From contig JAEZHY010000091.1 in NCBI GenBank assembly GCA_023416335.1, positions 1-23,994 on the forward strand: a DNA stretch of 23,994 nt. Reading direction: 5' to 3'. The stretch comes from Pseudomonadota bacterium (GTDB taxonomy: Bacteria; Desulfobacterota; Syntrophobacteria; Syntrophobacterales; Syntrophobacteraceae). Shown here piece by piece: positions 22,570-23,994 of the stretch (its first letter is position 1; each line of letters starts with the position of its first letter). The position numbers and the translations under genes were made by a program. The notes below the pieces were generated by a model that searched no databases, was not told the origin of the DNA, and saw only the letters and a program-made list of their open reading frames with translations.

Positions 22570-23994
22570 TTACAGCATTTCGATATGGTCCCCCGGTTCA
22601 ATCGGCCTGTTTCCGGAAAAGGTCTCCGCAAGATCGTTATCTATAACGTACGTGCATATCTCTTTTGCTCCCTGCTCCGTGTATCCGTACTTCTTGTTGA
22701 GGTTCCTGATGAGGAGCCCCACGTCTTCCCGAATGCGCTTGTCGTATGACTTGAAGGTCTTTGTGGCGAAGTCCTTGATTGCATTTCTGAAGTTGTCGTT
22801 CTTTAGGAAAGGATCGAGGACATTTTCCTTCAGATTGTGAATGTACCTTTGATAGATGGTTTGGTAGAGCTGCGTCTCGCAAATGGATTTGCCGTCCAGA
22901 AGCATTTCCTGGGTGAGCGCCTTGGAAGCATACTGCCTCTGGATTTCTTTTCGGAACGCCTTCCACTGGCCCCTGTCCGATCCCGGCCCAAGGATCCGGC
23001 GCTCGATGGCCTCGAAGAACTCTTCCGTGATCTCCAGCTCTTCCCCCGTGAAGGTACATTTCTGGGTCTGCCGGCTGTCAAAGTTGATCGCAAAAAGGTA
23101 ATTCTGGATTTCTCGCGATATGTGTTCCTCATTATAGTAATAGAGTGATTCCTTTACTTCCTGCAATACGGTGTAGTTGTAGAAACTCACAAGAGAGTCC
23201 AGGAATCCTTCCGGTATGGGACAGTTGGTCCCAGTCCTGTATTTCCTGAAAAACTGGTAAACCATCCCCATGGTGATAAGCTTGCCTTTCTTTGCATAGG
23301 CAGAATAAAATTCACTGAATATTTTGATCGAATCCCTGCCGGTAATCCCCTTGTCTCCTTCCGTTTCCGACTCGGCAATGATCTTCCTTCGTCTCTTTGC
23401 GTTGAAGCTCTTCCTGTCTTCATCGGACAGCCAAGACGGAATAAGGCCGGTATAGATATCCATTTTGAGCAGCAGAAGGTTTCGATCGCAATAAAGCCTG
23501 TATTTGTTTGGAGATGAAATCCAGTCCTCCATGCCTTCAGATTTTGTATTGAGCCGGGATGATATAATCACCTTGGCGAAGTTTTCGAGGATCCTGGGCA
23601 GGAAGTATTTCTCTATCTGGGTCCCGAACACATTCTTATAGATTTTGACTTCGGTATTATAATCGAGAACGTAAGGTATCTTGACGTATGTTATCCGGTC
23701 CGAAAAAGACTGGGTATCCAGCACGTTTTCCTGGTCTTCCGGATTCATCAGCGCGAGGAAAAGGGAATTCACGTTCTCTTCGATGTCCTCCACCTTGTGC
23801 ACGCCTTCGCTGATTATCCCGTGGAGATTCGAAAATCTTTCCCTGTTATATGCCTTGATGTCCATCAACGCATAAATGCCGTTGTTCGTATTCGCATACC
23901 TGGAATAGAGATATTTTATTCGATTGCTGTCCTTGAGCAGGGCGTTCAACTGGTTTTGCAGCAGGTGGTTGCTCATCACGCTGGTTTTGGATAT
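22570..23994 (-). CDS. prkA: PrkA-type serine protein kinase, C-terminal part (5' end outside window)
   Basis: About 474 residues are visible, and the frame stays open to the window edge. PrkA proteins have about 640-690 residues, so the N-terminal AAA+ nucleotide-binding part is missing here. The visible part has the end of the AAA+ core (LFLALMNPEDQENV, SFSDRITYVKIPYVLDYNTEV). The PrkA C-terminal region ends in PFLKNDNFRNAIKDFATKTFKSYDKR and KYGYTEQGAKEICTYVI. PrkA kinases act in stress and nutrient responses, often with YeaH and SpoVR, which cannot be checked here. The internal GTG/ATG near 23976 is not taken as the start because the upstream frame continues with family-like sequence. Confidence 0.8.
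   Translation of the reverse strand: MSKTSVMSNHLLQNQLNALLKDSNRIKYLYSRYANTNNGIYALMDIKAYNRERFSNLHGIISEGVHKVEDIEENVNSLFLALMNPEDQENVLDTQSFSDRITYVKIPYVLDYNTEVKIYKNVFGTQIEKYFLPRILENFAKVIISSRLNTKSEGMEDWISSPNKYRLYCDRNLLLLKMDIYTGLIPSWLSDEDRKSFNAKRRRKIIAESETEGDKGITGRDSIKIFSEFYSAYAKKGKLITMGMVYQFFRKYRTGTNCPIPEGFLDSLVSFYNYTVLQEVKESLYYYNEEHISREIQNYLFAINFDSRQTQKCTFTGEELEITEEFFEAIERRILGPGSDRGQWKAFRKEIQRQYASKALTQEMLLDGKSICETQLYQTIYQRYIHNLKENVLDPFLKNDNFRNAIKDFATKTFKSYDKRIREDVGLLIRNLNKKYGYTEQGAKEICTYVIDNDLAETFSGNRPIEPGDHIEML

Overview
The window looks like chromosomal DNA of a strictly anaerobic deltaproteobacterium (Desulfobacterota), most likely a syntroph or sulfate reducer of the Syntrophobacter kind. The reasons are a tungsten-type aldehyde ferredoxin oxidoreductase (AOR), a selenocysteine-containing formate dehydrogenase, heterodisulfide-reductase-like (Hdr) flavo-iron-sulfur proteins, many [4Fe-4S] ferredoxin modules, and high-GC genes separated by repeat-filled intergenic DNA. 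The genus is inference; no rRNA or other marker is present.

Left part (1-4536): a plus-strand pair encodes a TetR-family regulator with an unusual N-terminal extension, translationally coupled to an acyl carrier protein and closed by a terminator. A minus-strand phosphomannomutase/phosphoglucomutase follows, then a minus-strand one-helix membrane protein with its own terminator. A plus-strand RmlD-like NAD(P)-dependent reductase lies downstream of a perfect 10-bp inverted repeat. From 4537 to 5884 I see no gene, only a mosaic of interspersed repeats.

Central part (5885-20783, all minus strand, so transcribed right to left): first a Tat-signal ferredoxin protein and a full-length AOR (20783 to 18248). 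After a 355-bp gap carrying a repeat fragment comes a tightly packed run of eleven genes (17892 to 5885). In transcription order these are: NapG-like Tat ferredoxin; HdrA-like flavoprotein lacking the HdrA N-terminal domain; fuller HdrA-like flavoprotein; MvhD-like protein; FrhB/FdhB-like iron-sulfur protein; HdrC-like protein with an extra zinc-ribbon-like tail; ferredoxin-NapH fusion membrane protein; shortened AOR paralogue; selenocysteine formate dehydrogenase; GNAT/FeeM-like protein with a cyclic-nucleotide-binding-like domain; ThiF/E1-like adenylyltransferase. Most neighbours overlap by a few bases, so this is probably one operon. The parts suggest a formate- and perhaps aldehyde-linked complex that splits or merges electrons through HdrA flavins and passes some to a membrane polyferredoxin. 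The exact reaction cannot be read from sequence. No HdrB, hydrogenase or NADH-binding subunit is encoded.

Right part (20784-23994): about 1.8 kb without convincing genes. It holds an AT-rich leader with a perfect palindrome, two nearly identical 182-bp direct repeats containing a 105-bp inverted-repeat-ended element, other repeat families, and a cluster of three hairpins. The window ends inside a minus-strand PrkA-type serine protein kinase gene whose N-terminal part lies outside.

The most distinctive items are the hybrid Hdr-formate dehydrogenase-NapGH-AOR-like operon, the AOR paralogue that keeps its cluster cysteines but has lost both pterin-binding aspartates, and the GNAT-cNMP plus E1-like gene pair at its end.
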